A DNA stretch of 64,000 bases from Lucifuga dentata (GCA_014773175.1 VXCM01000999.1:100171-164170); one strand, 5' to 3'. Counted from the stretch's first letter, positions 35,814-48,281 are shown. Notes: generated by a model not told the origin, from the sequence alone. Program-made: numbers and translations.

Positions 35814-36045
35814 NGGCACTATGGCTTAAGAAATGACTTTTAATGAAGGCATGCCCAGTCTGTATTAGTGCACTGGTACTCCAGTTGTGTTCCAACTCCC
35901 TTGCCCAAACTCCCTTGCTTATGTGTTTTAACATTCTGTTCAATAGCCTACTGTCTGCCTTCTCCTAGACCATTAACATGATGTGATTAACATGGTACAT
36001 GGTCTGCTCATGCAAATCTGGGGGTGGCCTCAAAGTACTGGCCTG
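35735..36045. mobile_element. Tc1-like MITE
   Basis: The left end is CAGGCCAGAAGTTTTGAGG followed by 'ccacccccagatt'. The right end reverse-complemented is CAGGCCAGTACTTTGAGG with 'ccacccccagatttgc'. It is preceded by TA. Length (about 310 bp) and terminus style suggest a Tc1/mariner derivative. The left arm is broken by a poly-A tract with an N (35767-35814). Confidence 0.7.
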
Positions 36046-36250
36046 TTGTGTAATTAAGGGCTATTTTCTGTATCAGGACACCTGCTAGTGTAGTATGAAT
36101 CTCAATGATTACCTGTAGTTTGTCTGCTGTAGTCTTTGCTCTGATCAGTGGTTAAAGTGTTGATCAGTGTGTTTGAGTTTTACCAATATGCATTTTTACA
36201 AACACCTGCCAGCTAATCAGAAACAAGTGTTACCCCTAGCTAGGTATAAC

Positions 36251-36288
36251 CATCCATCCATCCATCCATCCATCCATCCATCCATCCC
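36251..36288. repeat. (CATC)n tetranucleotide array
   Basis: Nine perfect CATC units. Confidence 0.97.
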
Positions 36289-37695
36289 TTTCCCAGATTA
36301 GATAGAATATATATAACCCCTCTAGCATAATTTATCAAATGTGATTTAGGGTGATCAGCTTGCCACTTCCATCATGATAAACCACACTTGGCCTTGTTAG
36401 CCGGTGCTCATAGTGGCTGGCTGGGTGATATTACGGGAGAAAGATGTGTGTTTGCATGTGAGCTGGTAAAAATCTTATTTATATTTCTCAAAGAGCTGTG
36501 GTTGTTGTCTAAAGAGCTGAAATTTATTCAGTTTGGTGTTTGTGGGATCAGCAGAATGTATGACAGGCGTTTTGTGAGCTAATTTTGAGAGATTAATCAA
36601 ATCCCTCCTGATATTGTATCCCACCCAAATATCATGTTTCACCAGAAATGCTTCACATTATAGAAAGAGCCATTTCACTGTCTTTAGAAAGATAACCACA
36701 GCATTTTTTTTTTCTTCATGTAACTACCACTACAAACAAGAAAAAGAAAAATACCAGCTTAACCAAGATAGTCCCCTTAAATTTGACAAATAACACAGCA
36801 GGTTAGGTTTCTGTGTTATCTGGCTACAGGCTGCTTTGTTGTAAAAGCACACAATACTCATTTAAATTAATATCACCCTTTTCATGTCATTTGTTATGAT
36901 AATACCTTGAATCTGAGTTTTGCCCCAGTGTACACGGCGCTGCTGCATCTTGTGTGGAGAGAACACATAAAATCTCAATCTGGCAATGTGGCAATTTAAC
37001 TAAACCTAATAAATGATACTGGCAGAAGTAACTGGAGCTGTATAACTTCAGGCTTTTTATTAATATTTTGGAGCCACTTCGAAATCCACCAAGCAGTTTT
37101 TAATTTAATCAAGATTTAGAAGTGATTCACTCTGCTGACTAATGTTGCAAAACAAGTAGATTTTAGTATAATTCATTTAGATGATGTATAGCTCTTTATT
37201 TGCTGTACTATGGAATATGTGCCTTTAACACAAAGCATGTGACTGTTCGGTTTTTGAGTGGAGTGAAATATATCATAAAGAAGATAAAATATTTTGGGGG
37301 AAAAAAAAGTTGAGAATAGTCTATAATTTAAAAAAAAAAAAAATGTTGTCTAAGTCTTTCTAGATGAAATGATCATTTTCCGTATTGTAGCTCAGGTGAT
37401 TGTGTTCTGCTTTGCTGAAAGTGTGCACCTTGCATGCACAGATACTCTGCTTTGATACTTCACTAAAATGTTTTCAGAAGAATAAGCTGAGGCCACAGAT
37501 GTAGACCGACTATGCTAATGATCATCTGCTTCAGTTAATGGTCAGTTAATAATTCGTCTGTGATGGGTTATAGATACATGACACTAATGTTAGATAGTAC
37601 ACTGATTAGCCTGCATTTCTTCTTTGGATGAATATGACAGTGAGTAACGTGAGCAGGACTGTAAAAATGTGTAAATGCTGGACTAGGTGCAGTTT

Positions 37696-37723
37696 CCCCC
37701 TCCCCCCCCCCANCCCCCCCCCC
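37696..37723. repeat. poly-C with one N
   Basis: C-run interrupted by 'an' at 37712-37713. Confidence 0.93.
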
Positions 37724-38371
37724 ATACAGGGAAGTGTAGATTTGGTTTGAATATCTGGTAAAAAGGTTTCTTCATGTCAGCGAACCCAAGGACAGGGAAA
37801 TGTGAAGTGTTTGATGAATTGGCTTGTTATGCTAAAGAAAAAGGCAAGGCGACCGAAGGGACACTGAGCTGTCGAGCTGTTGTTTTTTTTCATTGTTTTT
37901 CCTCAGGACAGACAAAGAAGATGGAGGGAGGCAGCGAGCGGACGGAGAATGGAAGGAGTAATTAGAGCAAGGCATCATTTACAGCACAGTGAACATGCAT
38001 CAAACCATCGTCTTGCCTGGAAGACATCCTGTTTTATTCAACAGTGCTATACAGACGCAGCACCCACCATAATTCTTCTTTATAGATTGAACTCAACAGA
38101 TTGAACTGCCAATAATGTACGTAGTTGTTAAGAATGCTGATGGTAAATGGTGACACTTTGCATTTGCTAACCAGCCAAGTGTGTGTGTCGTTTCACCAAA
38201 AAGTTCCAGCAACAGAGTATGAGGAATACTGAACACATTAAATAATCTTTGAAAATCTATGATAAACAGGATCATCACTTGTCCGCAGAACATCATCAAA
38301 CCTGTGTGAAATAGTGTAGCACCTGTCCTAAAATTTATGACTGCATATTAGATTTTACTACGGAACCACTT

Positions 38372-38374
<3 letters not shown>

Positions 38375-38406
<32 letters not shown>
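38375..38406. repeat. poly-T
   Basis: Uninterrupted T-run of about 32. Confidence 0.95.
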
Positions 38407-38412
<6 letters not shown>

Positions 38413-39119
38413 AGAGAGAGATAAATACACCGTGAACTCTACAGTTCCCATTAGTGGGTACATCTGGTGTTTTAGGACGGTCATACCAGGCATTTTGTTT
38501 TCATAAAATCACGTCAGCATGTTTATAAGTGTGTGTTAATTGGCATACTGGAAATCCTGAAGGAATAGGGTTTTATCCTGCAGGATGCATCTGGTGCTGG
38601 AAAGTGGCTTTATATTGTTTGGCTGTCATAAAACGATGCAAAGCACAGATTGAACAGAATGATTCTCGTGAGAGGGTGGCCTACTGTAAATAACTACAGA
38701 TCACCACTGTTGTTCAACAAGCTTTGTGTTCACTTTCTCCAAATCTAAATGAATCCAAATGAAGGAAGTACGACATGAAAAAATGATTCCTCATATTAGT
38801 TTCACTCGTGCTCAGGGCTCGTGTGTTGTGCTGCTCACGCCTGGTTACAAATGTTTTATCAGTGGCTGAAATATGATTCAGCTTGAAACTTCTCTTTACT
38901 CTTTAGTCTGCTGATGCAGTATTTTTTTGTTGGTTTTTTGTTGTCATAATTTTCATAATTTTTGACTATAGTCAGGCCGCTTTTAAACTAACAGCTAAGT
39001 AGAATACATTCCAATCAATTGTTTCACTTGTCAATGTAATTATCCCATTGGCTACCACAGACGTGCACAGACCAACCTGCTAGTGCAGTTGTGTAGTTGC
39101 TAGTGCAGTGACAAGGACG

Positions 39120-39124
<5 letters not shown>

Positions 39125-39153
<29 letters not shown>
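39125..39153. repeat. (GT)n microsatellite
   Basis: First of three GT arrays within 700 bp (also 39480-39528 and 39752-39813). Confidence 0.95.
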
Positions 39154-39155
<2 letters not shown>

Positions 39156-39478
39156 AAATACAAATAAATAAAGATACAAATAAATCTGATTGACAAGAGC
39201 TGTGAAACTGTATACACCAAAGTTCATAAACTTTTCAAGTAAAGGTCTATCCACCTCGAGGTGTATTTTTCAGTCTTTACAGCTTGAGCGCTTGTGTGGA
39301 TGTTGGTATGCACACTATCTCAGTGGACTTAACTCCTTTCAGTGCAGCACAGTGCATAGGTCAACCTGTCCCTTTATTCATGACCAAACACTAAAAAAAA
39401 GGCAAAGGAGGGAATGACATCATTAACAAATACTTTGAATAAAAAAAGATGAAGAGGACTAAGTGCTGAGATTAAGGG

Positions 39479-39479
<1 letters not shown>

Positions 39480-39528
<49 letters not shown>
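39480..39528. repeat. (GT)n microsatellite
   Basis: Uninterrupted GT array of about 48 bp. Confidence 0.95.
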
Positions 39529-39529
<1 letters not shown>

Positions 39530-39748
39530 AAGACTAACCTTTTCTGGTTGATTGTCATCAGCTACTGTACTCCTGCTATAATCTGAGGAAGGTCAGCTGC
39601 AAAATATTTTGAATATTTTGAATATCAAGCATGTTGGAAAGACTTGAAAAGTTCTGTAAAATATTCTGTGCCTAGTTTTACAAGTAGAAGCTTAATAACT
39701 TGACAACAGAACAGTTAAACATATTGCAAAAAACATGACGACAGTTTT

Positions 39749-39751
<3 letters not shown>

Positions 39752-39813
<62 letters not shown>
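39752..39813. repeat. (GT)n microsatellite, long
   Basis: About 60 bp of GT, one of the two longest GT arrays in the window. Confidence 0.95.
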
Positions 39814-39815
<2 letters not shown>

Positions 39816-42407
39816 CAGTGCACAGAGAGTCATGGATGGCCACCTGTGGCAGAGTTTGGGCTCAGCTCCATTCTCTGTTCTGACCTTAACTTCTGCTCCA
39901 TCTGTGCACACAGCCAAAGTTTCAAAAGTTGATCGTGTTTTAGCTGCAGCTGCTCAGTATGCAAATGAGTGATTCTGGGAGAACAGGCATGTGCGTTTTC
40001 ATATGAGGATGCACATGCTTGCCAGTGTATCGACTAGCTGCACCCCTGACTATAATGGCTGCTGTGACGCTAAAGTAAGAACACCAGAAATAACATATCT
40101 GCATGTTATTCATTTAGTAATGAAACTGGATACATTCTGGGAACGACTATATGGTAGATCCCTGTATATATATCACACACTTACATGCACAAGTACACAC
40201 ACAGTTTATAAGTGCATACATACGCTGACTCTCAGTGCAAATATCACCATCTGAGAAGCTTGAATCTCCAGACACTGCAGATGTCATCCTCTTAAAGAAA
40301 ATAGGGAATGAATCCATTACCAAGCCAACATCCATTTAAAAGCAGCAGATTGAGGAGGCCAGATGTCACATGTGTTTTCATATTAGTCACAGCTCACTGG
40401 CAAAGGGGATAAAGTTGGCTACAACAACAGGACATGCTGGCAAACAGCCATAGCTGCCCAGGCATGTACAGTCGACAGCCCCATCAACTGAATGACAAAT
40501 CTAACTGGGTAAGATAATGTGATGTAATTCATTGGCATTGCATTTTCTCACTGAGCCATTCAAAATGCTGTCTACATTAAACAGAGATAACAGATGCCAA
40601 AAGGGAAAAATAGGTAGACAAAAAAAAGCCATTAGACAGTGTCACATTCATATTGTATACTGATGTTTACCTGTTTGTGTCAGCCCCAATTTCTGACTTT
40701 TATTTCTCTTGAAACAGGTCTTTGTTGTTGAAAAAGAACAGAAAAATGGAATCATTCCTGTTTCAAGTTGAAAACCTCATGTGCCTTGATTCCTGCCAGC
40801 ACAACATCAGTTATATTTTTGCTTTCACCTTCTTTGACTTGAAGAGCTCTGAAAAACTCTGACAGAGGATGTTGAGGGAATGATTTTATGGAGGGTTACA
40901 TGGTAACTTGTCTTGTTTTTTTTTGTTTTTTTTCGTTTTGTTTTTTAATGAAATTGTGTATGTCTGTTTTCATATTGTTTTTAACTTGATTGTCTGAAGC
41001 AGCTTGGATTCATATTGTTTTGTGCAGTGTTGAATAAAACAAAAGAAAATTTCTGTGCATCACATTAATTTGAAAGAGACGTCAACAGTATTTTGATTTA
41101 AAGAAGAAATTGTAACCTGAGTGAGCTTTTGTCTCAGGCCACAGACTGGGCTGAACAAAACACTTTGGGCAGAATTCATAAAACGCAGTGCCAGATTTAA
41201 CGTGTCAATGGGGCAGATTTCATATGGAACCGTGTTCCCTTGTTCATAAATGCCTGTCACCGGCATTTTTTTAGGGTTTGCCTTGAAAGAGGCGCTACTG
41301 AGGTATTTCTTTATTTAATGTCAGGGAAGCTTTCATAACATACACCATAACACACAAAATAAGACCTGTTTCAGTTTAGTGATACATTTAAGTGATATGA
41401 AATTTGAGTGACATTTTAAACTGTATTTTCGTTATGTATTAGTGATCAATAAATTTTATATTTAAGCCCACTTTGTTGATTACTCAGCGTATTTATATGT
41501 TGAGTTCTGATCTGATCTCACACACATTCACATGACATTGCACCTCTTCCTCAAGCCTCATCCACTGCTCTGTGTGTGTCTCTCTCTCTTACAGGACACA
41601 CACACCACACACACCTCCTATGCGTCAGACTCGGAGTGTACATCTCATGTTTGTTTAATATTAATCTCTTAAAATTCTGAGCTCTAAAGCAGAAAAGGTT
41701 TAGGTTTCTTTTGCTGATTTAGCATGTCAGTTTCGCTTTTAGACTACAGCAAGCATTAGAAAACATGGATCTTAAATATGAAGCAGATCATTAATGTGCC
41801 GACCTTCATTGGCTTTTACCTGAGATGCACCACAACAACTCTGTTAATTGGACACCAATGTGCTAATTAATGCTTTATGAAAGAGCTTCAGTTATTGCAG
41901 CATCTATTTAGTGTGACACTGTAGTTACCGTGATTCGTTTTATGAATTCCCCCTTTGTTTTTTTAAGTACTTCAGTCAAGCGTAGCAACTCTTTGCAACT
42001 TGTTTTTCCTTGTTTTGATGGGTAGACATGAAGTTGATGTTCTACATCCACTTTCAGAGGTCCTTTTCTTGCTTTCCAGATGTGCTGGTTTGATTATGTA
42101 CATGCATATGAAGGTATGATTATGTTATAAGAGAGACCACTGACTAACTATACAGGAATTGTTTTTCATTTTACTGTAACCACAATTTTCCCTAATCTTA
42201 ACCAAGTAGTTTTAGTAACTCAACCTCAATCATATTTAATATGAACATATGTCGAAAACACTGTCATTTGGAAATATGCTCAACATTTAGTCAATAAATT
42301 GATAAATGTATTTATCAATGATAAATGGATAAATTGATAAATGGGCGGCCTTATCTTTTATTTTATTTACCATTTTTTGCAAGGATATACTGTATATCAG
42401 ATATACA

Positions 42408-42410
<3 letters not shown>

Positions 42411-42468
<58 letters not shown>

Positions 42469-42469
42469 N

Positions 42470-42530
<61 letters not shown>

Positions 42531-42531
42531 A
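42411..42531. repeat. (CA)n-(GA)n compound, doubled across one N
   Basis: CA then GA, N at 42469, then CA then GA again. Same pattern as at 10654-10777 and probably an unmerged overlap. Confidence 0.92.
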
Positions 42532-42852
42532 ATTTAGTTCTGTGATTCTTAGGGCTATTTTATTATGTTAAATCATCATGGGAAACAAATCTGTGATGTG
42601 TTAATCAGATATAACACATGATATCATCTAAGTCTGTGTGATATTGGGAAACATCAGATCATGCTTAGATTTTAGTTTTCATACAGTATATCAGATCATG
42701 CTGGGGGGGTTTTTCCCCTCGGTATAAAGTCCAATGTATTTGTTTAAAAAAATAAATAAATAATATATATCAACTTAAACTAATATGCTATCTCATTTAA
42801 GTCTGTTATTAGATAAGTCTGTGTAATATAAAATATAACATGTAAAGTGTTT

Positions 42853-42934
42853 CATCATACAACACTCATAGAAATTGTAGAAGGAGATCAGCATCATACA
42901 AAACTCATAGAAATGACTGTTGTATGATGCTGAT
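42853..42934. repeat. 39-bp-period direct repeat with inverted repeat
   Basis: 'catcatacaacactcatag' and 'catcatacaaaactcatag' are 39 bp apart. In addition, atcagcatcataca (42887-42900) pairs perfectly with tgtatgatgctgat (42921-42934) across a 20-base loop. Confidence 0.85.
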
Positions 42935-42965
42935 TTCTTTCTTTGTGACCCAGACGCTTTATCTT

Positions 42966-42999
42966 AAAAAAAAAAAAAAAAANAAAAAAAAAAAAAAAA
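42966..42999. repeat. poly-A with one N
   Basis: A-run broken by N at 42983. Confidence 0.95.
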
Positions 43000-43717
43000 G
43001 TAGAAGTAGAAGAAAATACAATGACAAACAGTTGGGCTGAAGAACAGCAATTGCAAAAGCACACAGGGCCAAAGGTTTGCATTTCTGCTTGAGACCAAAT
43101 TAAGTAGTTTCTATTGCTCAGAGCCCCATTTTTTGTTCTCCTAATGTAGGCTGGAGCAGGACAAGGTGAGGTGAGGACAACGGTTAGCCTCTGGTTAACA
43201 AGATCAGTGCGAAGCAGAGCTGAGGTTACAGCTGGTCAACACCCAGACATGAACTCAGACATAAAGGTCAAACCAGCAGCTACAAAAATAGTCAGAGCTT
43301 CATTTTGATTTAGATTTTTTTTTTTTTTTTTTTTTTTAACAGAGAAAACTATCCATACAGCAACAGGCACATGTTGGACAGTGAGGCAATTTTAATCATC
43401 TCAGTCCACAACTGAAAAGGTCAGAGAGGTCAAGTTTCTCTTGTTGGAGACAGTTAATTTTTTCCAAAGGGGAACTTTTATTTCTAAGTGCTCTGTGAAC
43501 AGTATTTTTGGACAGTTTACTAAGCAGAGCCCATTGTAGGTTTCAGAACCAATAGATCAGATTAATGTGTTCTTTGTTTCATGACAACATTAATGTCCAT
43601 GTCTTCCTCTTTTCTTTGAAATAGTAAGCAGTGCCACAATAACAGCTCTGATGCATAATGTAAATACTTGCATTAGCAACTGTTAAAACATTAAAATTTA
43701 AGGGATATTCATCACAG

Positions 43718-44729
43718 TAGGGCTGTCATGATATCAGATTTTCACTCCACAATTATCATGGCCAAAACAATTCACAATAACAATATTATGAGCAATATCT
43801 ATAGAAAATTTAAAAAAATAATAAAAATAATGCTGTTAGTCAAATTCATCTTTAACTTTGTTTGCTGTGTGTTTTGTTTCTTTTTTGGCAAATGAATTAC
43901 ACTCAAAATACAAATATATGGAGGCGAAGAGAGTCTGTAACCATAACAAAAATATACAAAAAGAGCAATTACACTTAATGGATTGTGTAAAGGCAATAAG
44001 ACGAACAGATAAACAAAAGATCCACAAGGCCTAACATCTATCAATACAGTGTCAACTGAAACAAAATCACTTGCAGTGAGCGCAACAGCGTTAGCTGACC
44101 TGAATCCTTGGCTCTCTTGTGCACTTCTTTGACATTGCCTAACAAATAACCAGGTCCAACGCTATGATAAATTAGCTTTAACAACACAACTAAGACCTTA
44201 ATGTAACATTTACCATTTCAGGGCTAGCAAACTAACTGGAACTTACTCTCTCTACCATCTGCAGGATGATGGAAAAGGTGGATGAACAGGTTAGTGATAC
44301 TGTCCCCTTTTGTGGTTACTGTCAGTTGGCATTTCCTGTAGACTGGTTGTCTACCAACACCCTGTCTTTTTTACGGAATTCAAAAAATCCCTACACTGTA
44401 ACTTTTTCAGGTTTAGGGTAGAGTGTCTCACTCTCATCTGTCATCTCCTCCGACATGATTTTTTGCGGCAGTAGTAGCCACACACTGTGGTAGTAGATAG
44501 CTCGCGTTACTGCATCATGGCGTCACATCACATATGTTTGTATGTGTGTGTGTGTGGGNGGGGGGGGGGGGTGTTGGGGAGAGAGACAAAGCGAGAATGG
44601 AAAGAAACAGAAATGATTTAAGAGGTGCTGGATTACACGATATCATATGTGTATTATTAACATGATGTCAATATTTCATTTTTTAAATATCATGGTTATC
44701 ATCAATACTGGTATATTGCGACACCCCTA
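43718..44729. mobile_element. hAT-type non-autonomous element, 1012 bp
   Basis: The left TIR is TAGGGCTGTCATGATATC. The reverse complement of the right is TAGGGGTGTCGCAATATA. Flanking 8-mers are catcacag (43710-43717) and caccacag (44730-44737), a 7/8 match giving the 8-bp duplication expected of hAT insertion. No transposase frame is visible inside. A (TG)n/poly-G tract with one N lies near 44540-44571. Confidence 0.8.
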
Positions 44730-44952
44730 CACCACAGCACCTTAAGGCCTATTTATATGTCATACAAAGTAGGACGTTCAGGGCAAAAAGATGTCTTGAA
44801 AGGTTCAATACAAGGCTAACTTTGCCTTTTATTTTGTCTGCTTCTGATATCTTCCCCTGGCCACAATTTGATCAGAATATCATGTGGTTGGTCATATCAC
44901 GGCTGAGGGGCCAGCAGATATACAGCTTGTTACCATCCTGCATCTCCTACTG

Positions 44953-45066
44953 GCATCATGTGGCACAAAAAGAACTCCAGTTCGCAGAGACTATACTGCG
45001 TGCATAGTTCCAAGGCATTCTTTTGTTCTTTTGTTGTTTTGTCTTACATCTGCTGAAGTACTGAAG
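44953..45066 (+). repeat. short repeat shared with 9116-9223
   Basis: Diverged second copy of the segment described at 9116-9223. No MITE is present at the matching edge here, so this copy approximates the empty site. Confidence 0.5.
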
Positions 45067-45925
45067 CCTTGACTTCGACTTTCAGCCATTAGACATGTTC
45101 AGAGATACAGCTCTGAACTCCAATACAGTGACATAGAAATTGGAGGTGAAGAAACAGCAAAGCAAATTAACAAAGGCTGAGAAGGATAAGAATGTGGAAA
45201 GAAAAGAAATGATGAGTGATAAAAGCTCTCATGTCCTTGCAGCAGAACTGTGCGAAGGCCTGGCACTGAAAGGATCTGTATAGACGATTTTACACACAAA
45301 ATGCAAGCATACACACACATATCCTTAATGATTTATTACCTAGGTTTTACCTTATCTCCATATCCATGACACTGGTCCAGCCTGCAGTAAATAACCTTGT
45401 GTCCCCTCATTAGTAGGACAGCTATGTCTCCTTTGGCCTCATTGTCTGCACATGCCCACACCGAAACACAAACAGTCACACACGCACACGTTATACCCCT
45501 GAGACTAGGCCAGGCATCACCGTCATAAATCCATAGGCCACACAGTCTGGCAGCCAGGACTGGGTAGCTAATTATCCAGACAAGTAGTGCTGGGCATGGA
45601 GGTGACCCAGCCATACAGACCAGAATCCGGCAGAGAGAAACACAGACCGATAAGTATAACAGACAGGCAGCTAGATAAGAAGTGATAATGTCATGTGAGA
45701 ATGCTTTATTGATGTGTTGAAACATGTAGTCAATAACAAGTAGTGCAGAGACAGTTCAGGAAGAATGTCCTTGGCATTGCTATGGATTAATGGTTCTGCT
45801 CATGACTTTGTTGGCTTGAACCCAGATCCTCCTCTTGAGGGGAGTCTCACTTCTTCATGTTAATTCCCTTTATTAATTGGCTTCACCCTTCAGGGTATGA
45901 GTGCTTCAGCTAATCCCAGTATACT

Positions 45926-46021
45926 GCATGGTGGCGCAGTGGTTAGCACTATTGCCTCACAGCAAGGAGGTTTTGGGTTCAATTCCCAGCTGGGGCAGGG
46001 CCTTTCTGTGTGGAGTTTGCA
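45926..46021 (+). mobile_element. 5' half of a tRNA-derived SINE, interrupted
   Basis: Starts 'gcatggtggcgcagtggtta', with a canonical A box TGGCGCAGTGG and a B box GGTTCAATTCC (45976-45986). It then reads 'tgtgtggagtttgca' and stops abruptly. The continuation 'catgttctccccgtgcctgt' is found 1.39 kb downstream at 47413, so the element was split by a later insertion. Confidence 0.88.
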
Positions 46022-46399
46022 CACTATAAAACACAACAGCCCTCTTTAGTTATGTGAACTTATTTCTTCTCTTTAACGCAAAGAATCATGATAAGTTTTG
46101 GATGTTGCACTCAGATCTCTACATTTTAGAGAAAATTAACTTAAAATCATCTGTTGTCTTGACTGTTCGAAAGTTGAATACTGTTGTCAGTGTTCATTCA
46201 ACTTACTTTTTTAAGTTATCAGGTTTTAAAAACAAACAAACAAACAAACAAACAAAAAAAAAACAGGGGAAATCCAAAAAAATTAAGGCACCATGAATTT
46301 TTAGCTGGGAAACTCAGCTTTGCCATATCATTGCACCACGAAATGTAGTACAAACCAACTTAAGATAATCAATAAATGACATAAACACATATTTTGGTA

Positions 46400-47114
46400 C
46401 ACTGTAAATCCCATTACTTCACTCAGAAAAATGGAGTAAGGAAGGAAGGTTTTTGAGTATTCCTTAAAAACCTTGCAAAAGTTAATACAACTCAACTATT
46501 GCAGGAGGTTAGGGTGGTTTAGAGTACTAATGGCTCAGTTGTTTGGAGTTAAATGACACACGTGACTCTGCTCTGATTCTCCCAGCATGCCTTGCAGCAT
46601 TGTTACATACTTTGAATTCTAGTTCTGTTGGAAATATTTCTGTTGTAAATATCTGTTATAATCCTTTTTGTGAATGTTATAGCTTTGTGTAAGTTTATTT
46701 GTTGCTGTAGCAGTTTGAGTTACATTTGAAATGCTTTCTACTTTTTGGTGTGTAACCATCAGAGAGAGTGTGTTTTCTTTTAGTGACCTCCCTGCTGCAT
46801 GCTGCTGATAGTTTCTAATTATATCACCTTCTTGTTGTTGAAGCTTTAATAACCTTTAAATGAGGGACTTTTCACTCAGCAAAGAGTTTCACTTTGTTCA
46901 CTGAGCAGTCTTCTTCTATGCTCTTTACACACTGATAGATGTGTGAGCAGGGCATTCCTGCAAAAGAACATTCAATGCTCAGTGAGCTACCCCTGCATAA
47001 ATAAAGGCTAAAGCTTAATAAAGTTTAATTATTAAGTTTGGAAACTCAACTTGTTTGAGGTAATCATTTTCCACAAATTTTTTGAGTAGATTGAACTAAT
47101 TTGGGTTTACAGTG
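46400..47114. mobile_element. nested TIR element, 715 bp
   Basis: The left end is CACTGTAAATCCCATTACTT. The reverse complement of the right end is CACTGTAAACCCAAATTAGT, continuing with 'tcaatctactcaaaaaa' against 'tcactcagaaaaat'. It lies wholly inside the 46022-47412 insert and has related termini. It may therefore be a second insertion of the same family or an internal duplication of the ends. Confidence 0.65.
46934..47012 (+). mobile_element. SINE 3' tail fragment
   Basis: The run 'gtgagcagggcattc' ... 'cctgcataaataaaggcta' matches the 3' end of the SINE at 28815-29131 ('gagcagggcattct' ... 'cctgaataaataaaggtta'). It lies inside the nested TIR element. It is either a 5'-truncated copy or a tail shared with a LINE partner. 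Confidence 0.6.
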
Positions 47115-47412
47115 CAGGAATTTACATTCACTTGACCTAATGCAGTAGGTTTTGTCTCATGGATAATGAGAAATAATTCATTGTCTTAACTAAGATAATC
47201 AAGTCAAATAAACTATTGTTCATGAGTTGAATCAACTTTGACAACTTGAAATAACACATTGACACAATGCAAAGGTATTAGTTTAACTAACTTATTCAAC
47301 TTAAGTTTTTCAATTGAAACAAAGAGATTTTTATGTTGAGTGAACTCACATTTTCAAGGCAGCAAGGGAACTTATGTTTTTAAGTTGAACCACCCTGAAA
47401 TGCTTTACAGTG

Positions 47413-47610
47413 CATGTTCTCCCCGTGCCTGTGTGGGTTTCCTCCACCATTTTAAAAACATGTTCAGGCTTTATTCTCCTGTCAGTGCCCCTGACCACTG
47501 GCCTTACAGACTGGAGTTGGTCCCCAGGCACTGCACAGTGGCTGTCCACTGCTCCTGATTCTCAGGATGGGTTAAATGCACTGTACTTTGTGCAAATGAC
47601 AATAAAGAAC
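47413..47610 (+). mobile_element. 3' half of the split tRNA-derived SINE
   Basis: Begins 'catgttctccccgtgcctgt', the exact expected continuation of the block ending at 46021. It carries the family body ('ggatgggttaaatgca') and ends 'gacaataaagaac'. It matches the minus-strand copy at 33735-34035. Confidence 0.85.
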
Positions 47611-47802
47611 ACATTTACCTTTACTCAGAGTTAATGACAGGGAAACACCCCAAACAGGTGGCTTCTCACTGTGAAAAGCATGTTTCTTCTGTTTTCCATG
47701 TTCCTGTCTTGTCTCTAAGAGCATATATCGCTCAAGCTGAGAAGATACATGTGTAACATTTGGACTGTGAGATGATGCAGGTCTCTTTGAATCCAACAGT
47801 AG

Positions 47803-47950
47803 ATTGTTACCTCCATAAAGGTGGTTTTCACCTATGTTTGCTGGTTGGCTTGTTGGGGCTTGTTTTGACCAGATTTTGATGAGATGTAGTGGAAGGATGG
47901 GACATGCTCCAGGGAAGAATCCATTGCAGTTGCAGATCCAGGGGAAAACC
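47803..47950. repeat. dispersed teleost repeat, fragment C
   Basis: Contains 'ttacctccataaaggtggtt', 'ttcacctatgtttgctggtt', 'agattttgatgagatg' and 'tggaaggatgggacatg', in the order seen in the same dispersed family as 29190-29500. Confidence 0.6.
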
Positions 47951-48016
47951 TATTGTAAGATATGGATTTTCAATATTTTTGATAGAATATCAATATCTGT
48001 GAAATAAGATATATTT

Positions 48017-48052
<36 letters not shown>

Positions 48053-48073
48053 AAAAAAACATATTGATATATA

Positions 48074-48281
48074 CAGGGTGTCCCAAAAAATGTATACACA
48101 CTCTGAATGATTATAAATACAATGTTTATTAAGATATATCTAGGTTTTATAATCCAAGTTAAAAGTGTAGAATCTTTTGCTTCGTCTTGCTTCTGCCATT
48201 ACTTCAAATTAGTTGCACCTGTAAAAAAAGAAAGTTTGAGTATCATTCAAAGTGTGTATACATTTTTTTTGGGACACCCTA
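48074..48281. mobile_element. mariner-like MITE with TA flanks, 208 bp
   Basis: The left terminus is CAGGGTGTCCCAAAAAATG. The right terminus reverse-complemented is TAGGGTGTCCCAAAAAAAA, continuing 'tgtatacacact' on both sides, so arms are about 45 bp. TA lies at 48072-48073 and 48282-48283. The termini resemble irritans-type mariners. No coding capacity. Its right arm is repeated artificially after the N at 48326. Confidence 0.82.

Larger units (their letters stand above)
36289..42410. other. intronic, microsatellites only
   Basis: Three GT arrays, poly-C/N and poly-T tracts, and otherwise unassigned AT-rich sequence. No panx1 exon found. Confidence 0.55.
46022..47412. mobile_element. 1.39-kb TIR DNA element inserted in a SINE
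   Basis: The left end CACTATAAAACA and the right end (reverse complement CACTGTAAAGCA) form terminal inverted repeats. The ends coincide exactly with the break in the host SINE; 'ca' on both sides fits a 2-bp target duplication, though so short a match is weak. No transposase frame is seen, so the element is non-autonomous. It contains a second TIR pair (46400-47114). Confidence 0.75.

Noticed and set aside
36251..36288. Possible CRISPR-like or telomeric array
   Set aside because: Simple (CATC)n tetranucleotide repeat with no spacers.
45336..45725. 129-codon minus-strand open frame with many Cys and hydrophobic residues
   Set aside because: No signal-peptide or domain pattern I trust, CA-rich source sequence, and no similarity recognised.
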